A DNA stretch of 20,298 bases from Brachionus koreanus (taxonomy: Eukaryota; Rotifera; Eurotatoria; Ploima; Brachionidae), in assembly GCA_016987375.1 (NCBI GenBank), contig PJRA01000216.1, positions 314,450-334,747 of the forward strand. The letters are read 5' to 3'. How positions within the stretch are numbered: the first letter of the stretch is position 1; each line of letters begins with the position of its first letter. A program made the position numbers and the translations under genes. This document shows positions 19,003 through 20,298 of this stretch, piece after piece. The notes beneath the pieces are model-generated. The model did not search any database. It saw nothing but the letters and a program-made list of their open reading frames with translations, and was not told the DNA's origin.

Positions 19003-19192
19003 GGCAAAATGAAAATAATTTTACATTTTTACACTTTCTTATTTTTAGATTTTTTGTGCAATTTTTCAGAAAATTAAAAAAACTCCTTCACATTATTTGG
19101 CAAACAAAAAAAAATTAAAAAATTTCTAAAATATTGCACCAAAAATCTAAAAATATGAAAATGTAAAAATGTAAAATTATTTTCATTTTGCC
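19003..19192. mobile_element. 190-bp MITE with long terminal inverted repeats
   Basis: Both ends, read inward, begin GGCAAAATGAAAATAATTTT and remain nearly identical for about 60 bp, with weaker pairing to about 80 bp around a short loop. Flanked by ATAAAAAA on both sides (18995-19002 and 19193-19200); the duplication is low-complexity, so it is weaker evidence than the arms. The GGC ends and 8-bp duplication resemble the MITE at 14271, but the arm sequences differ. Non-coding. Confidence 0.85.
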
Positions 19193-19200
19193 ATAAAAAA

Positions 19201-19417
19201 GAGTGCTAAAATTAAAAAAAAAATGACTTGATAATCTTTACAAATCCTTGATAAGATCAATCTTTGATTATTCTATTGCTTTTTTAAATTCATTATCAGA
19301 AACATTCATTAAAAAAGTAATTCAGAACTCAATAGTAAGATCTACTTTGAAGCCGAAATGTGATAATTCTTCTTCATTCATTACGAAACCTTTAATTAAC
19401 TTGAACTACTAACAGCC
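19201..19417. other. intergenic, no gene seen
   Basis: Probably 3' flank or 3' untranslated part of the retrotransposon remnant that follows on the minus strand. No motif recognised. Confidence 0.35.
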
Positions 19418-20177
19418 TCAAATCGACTTTTTGAAATTTTGAATGGAAGATATGTCAGGGAAGGACTGAGTCATTCTGTTCCATTGTTCGTCAGGCTTGT
19501 GGAAGAACAAAAAAAAAGTATCCGAACCAAGATATATCGAATATCCTATTCCATTGTGTAATTAATAATACCTTACAATTTCTTCTTTTTTTCCTGAGCT
19601 ATGAAATATATAAACATGTCTAAAAATTTGTTTAAACTCGCTTGTTCTTCTAGCATTTAGCTACTTTATTCTACTCAATCTCTCTTCTTACTTAAGAATT
19701 TTAAGTTTAGAATCAGCTTCGTTGTCTTATGTTGTTCTTTTTCTTATTCCTTTTTATCTCCTTTGAAGTAAGGATTCCAAACACTAAATTTAAAGTTTGT
19801 TTCTTTTTGGTTCCCAATCATTCCCAAAATTGTTTTGCCCGAAGAATATCTAACTTGTGCATTTTATCCTAGATTATTTAGAAAAAACACATAAAAATCC
19901 TTTTCTAATTTTTCCTCAATTCCGTGTTTTTTAAAAATTTTGTAGTCAAATGAAAAAAATGATTTTTATTTCCAAAATGTATAACTTTAAACTTCCCTAC
20001 TATTAGCTGCTCATGTCATCGCCTAGCTTGAAACAGTACCCTCATTATATTGTTAAGCTAAATTATAGATGGTTAATCGCTGCAAAGAATTTCGTGTCAT
20101 TAGTATAGACCATTGTTTTAAGACTCAGACAAATCGTTTATTAAAATGAGAAATAAAGGTGGTCCAAGGACACATGC
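19418..20177 (-). pseudogene. non-LTR retrotransposon reverse-transcriptase remnant, second copy
   Basis: Minus-strand frames give VLGPPLFLILINDLSES near 20174-20124 (RT motif before the active site), VYTNDTKFFAAIN near 20110-20070 (the YADD strand decayed to YTND), and the C-terminal DEQWNRMTQSFPDISSIQNF ending at a TGA at 19420-19418. The distance from VLGP to the C-terminus (about 760 bp) matches the plus-strand remnant at 3217-4140 (about 785 bp). Frameshifts and stops make it inactive. Homology breaks off just before TGTGTCC near 20174, at the border of the next feature. Confidence 0.75.
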
Positions 20178-20180
20178 AAG

Positions 20181-20298
20181 CAGAGGGTGGAGGGTTCAAA
20201 ACCCACTGAGGGTGGAAAAATCTTCAAAATGTCTCTGCAATACGGGGCGCATGTTTAAACCCCTTTCATCAAAAAATGGGAGACCGGTTTCGACTGGG
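20181..20298 (+). repeat. possible SINE-like or other repeat at the window edge
   Basis: Higher GC than the surroundings. GGTTCAAAACC (20193-20203) resembles a tRNA B box (GGTTCRANNCC), and the direct repeat AGGGTGGA occurs at 20184 and 20209. A convincing A box was not found, and the right end is outside the window. The abrupt end of reverse-transcriptase homology next to it suggests an insertion boundary. Confidence 0.3.

Noticed and set aside
1..20298. tRNA, rRNA, CRISPR or bacterial-type operon features
   Set aside because: No tRNA-like cloverleaf, rRNA block or regular repeat-spacer array was seen; the genes are spliced eukaryotic ones.

Overview
This window looks like nuclear DNA of a small invertebrate animal. 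It is very AT-rich. The genes are interrupted by short GT-AG introns (mostly about 47-65 nt), and gene remnants of animal-type transposons (mariner, hAT-like MITEs, CR1/L2-type non-LTR retrotransposons) fill the gaps. Base composition, intron size and gene content would suit a monogonont rotifer such as Brachionus, but that is an inference; the sequence itself only supports an AT-rich, short-intron metazoan.

Layout. 1-158: end of a pogo/Tigger-like DNA transposon. 998-2105 (-): four-exon YJU2/CCDC94 splicing factor. 2479-4140: CR1/L2-type reverse-transcriptase remnants, split by a GC-rich foldback element (2498-3216) with an 8-bp target duplication. 4535-6685 (-): intronless 716-residue protein of unknown family with a repeated GWKP motif and an acidic disordered tail. 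7120-8060: dead mariner transposase carrying a hAT-like MITE (7209-7352). 8100-10080: gene-free DNA with palindromes. 10081-10919 (+): four-exon BCAS2/SPF27. 11334-13840 (+): MOXD1/DBH-like copper monooxygenase, 12 exons in my model. 13841-15413: gene-poor, with one 198-bp MITE (14271-14468) and two possible small ORFs. 15414-16949 (-): two-exon PKA-type kinase with a long N-terminal extension. 17756-18325: second mariner remnant. 19003-19192: another MITE with long terminal inverted repeats. 19418-20177 (-): second reverse-transcriptase remnant. 20181-20298: possible SINE-like sequence.

How the genes relate. YJU2 and SPF27 both work with the Prp19 (NineTeen) complex at the catalytic spliceosome; MOXD1-like enzymes are secretory-pathway copper monooxygenases; the kinase belongs to cAMP signalling. 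I see no operon-like arrangement, and the YJU2/SPF27 proximity is probably chance.

The most notable observation is in the MOXD1-like gene. The only canonical splicing path I found that keeps the frame requires a 2-nucleotide microexon (13182-13183). It restores the conserved Met-Cys pair at the CuM site, with normal-sized introns on both sides. Several MITEs have perfect 8-bp target duplications, and two of them have an independent proof of insertion (an empty paralogous site, or reading across the excised element).
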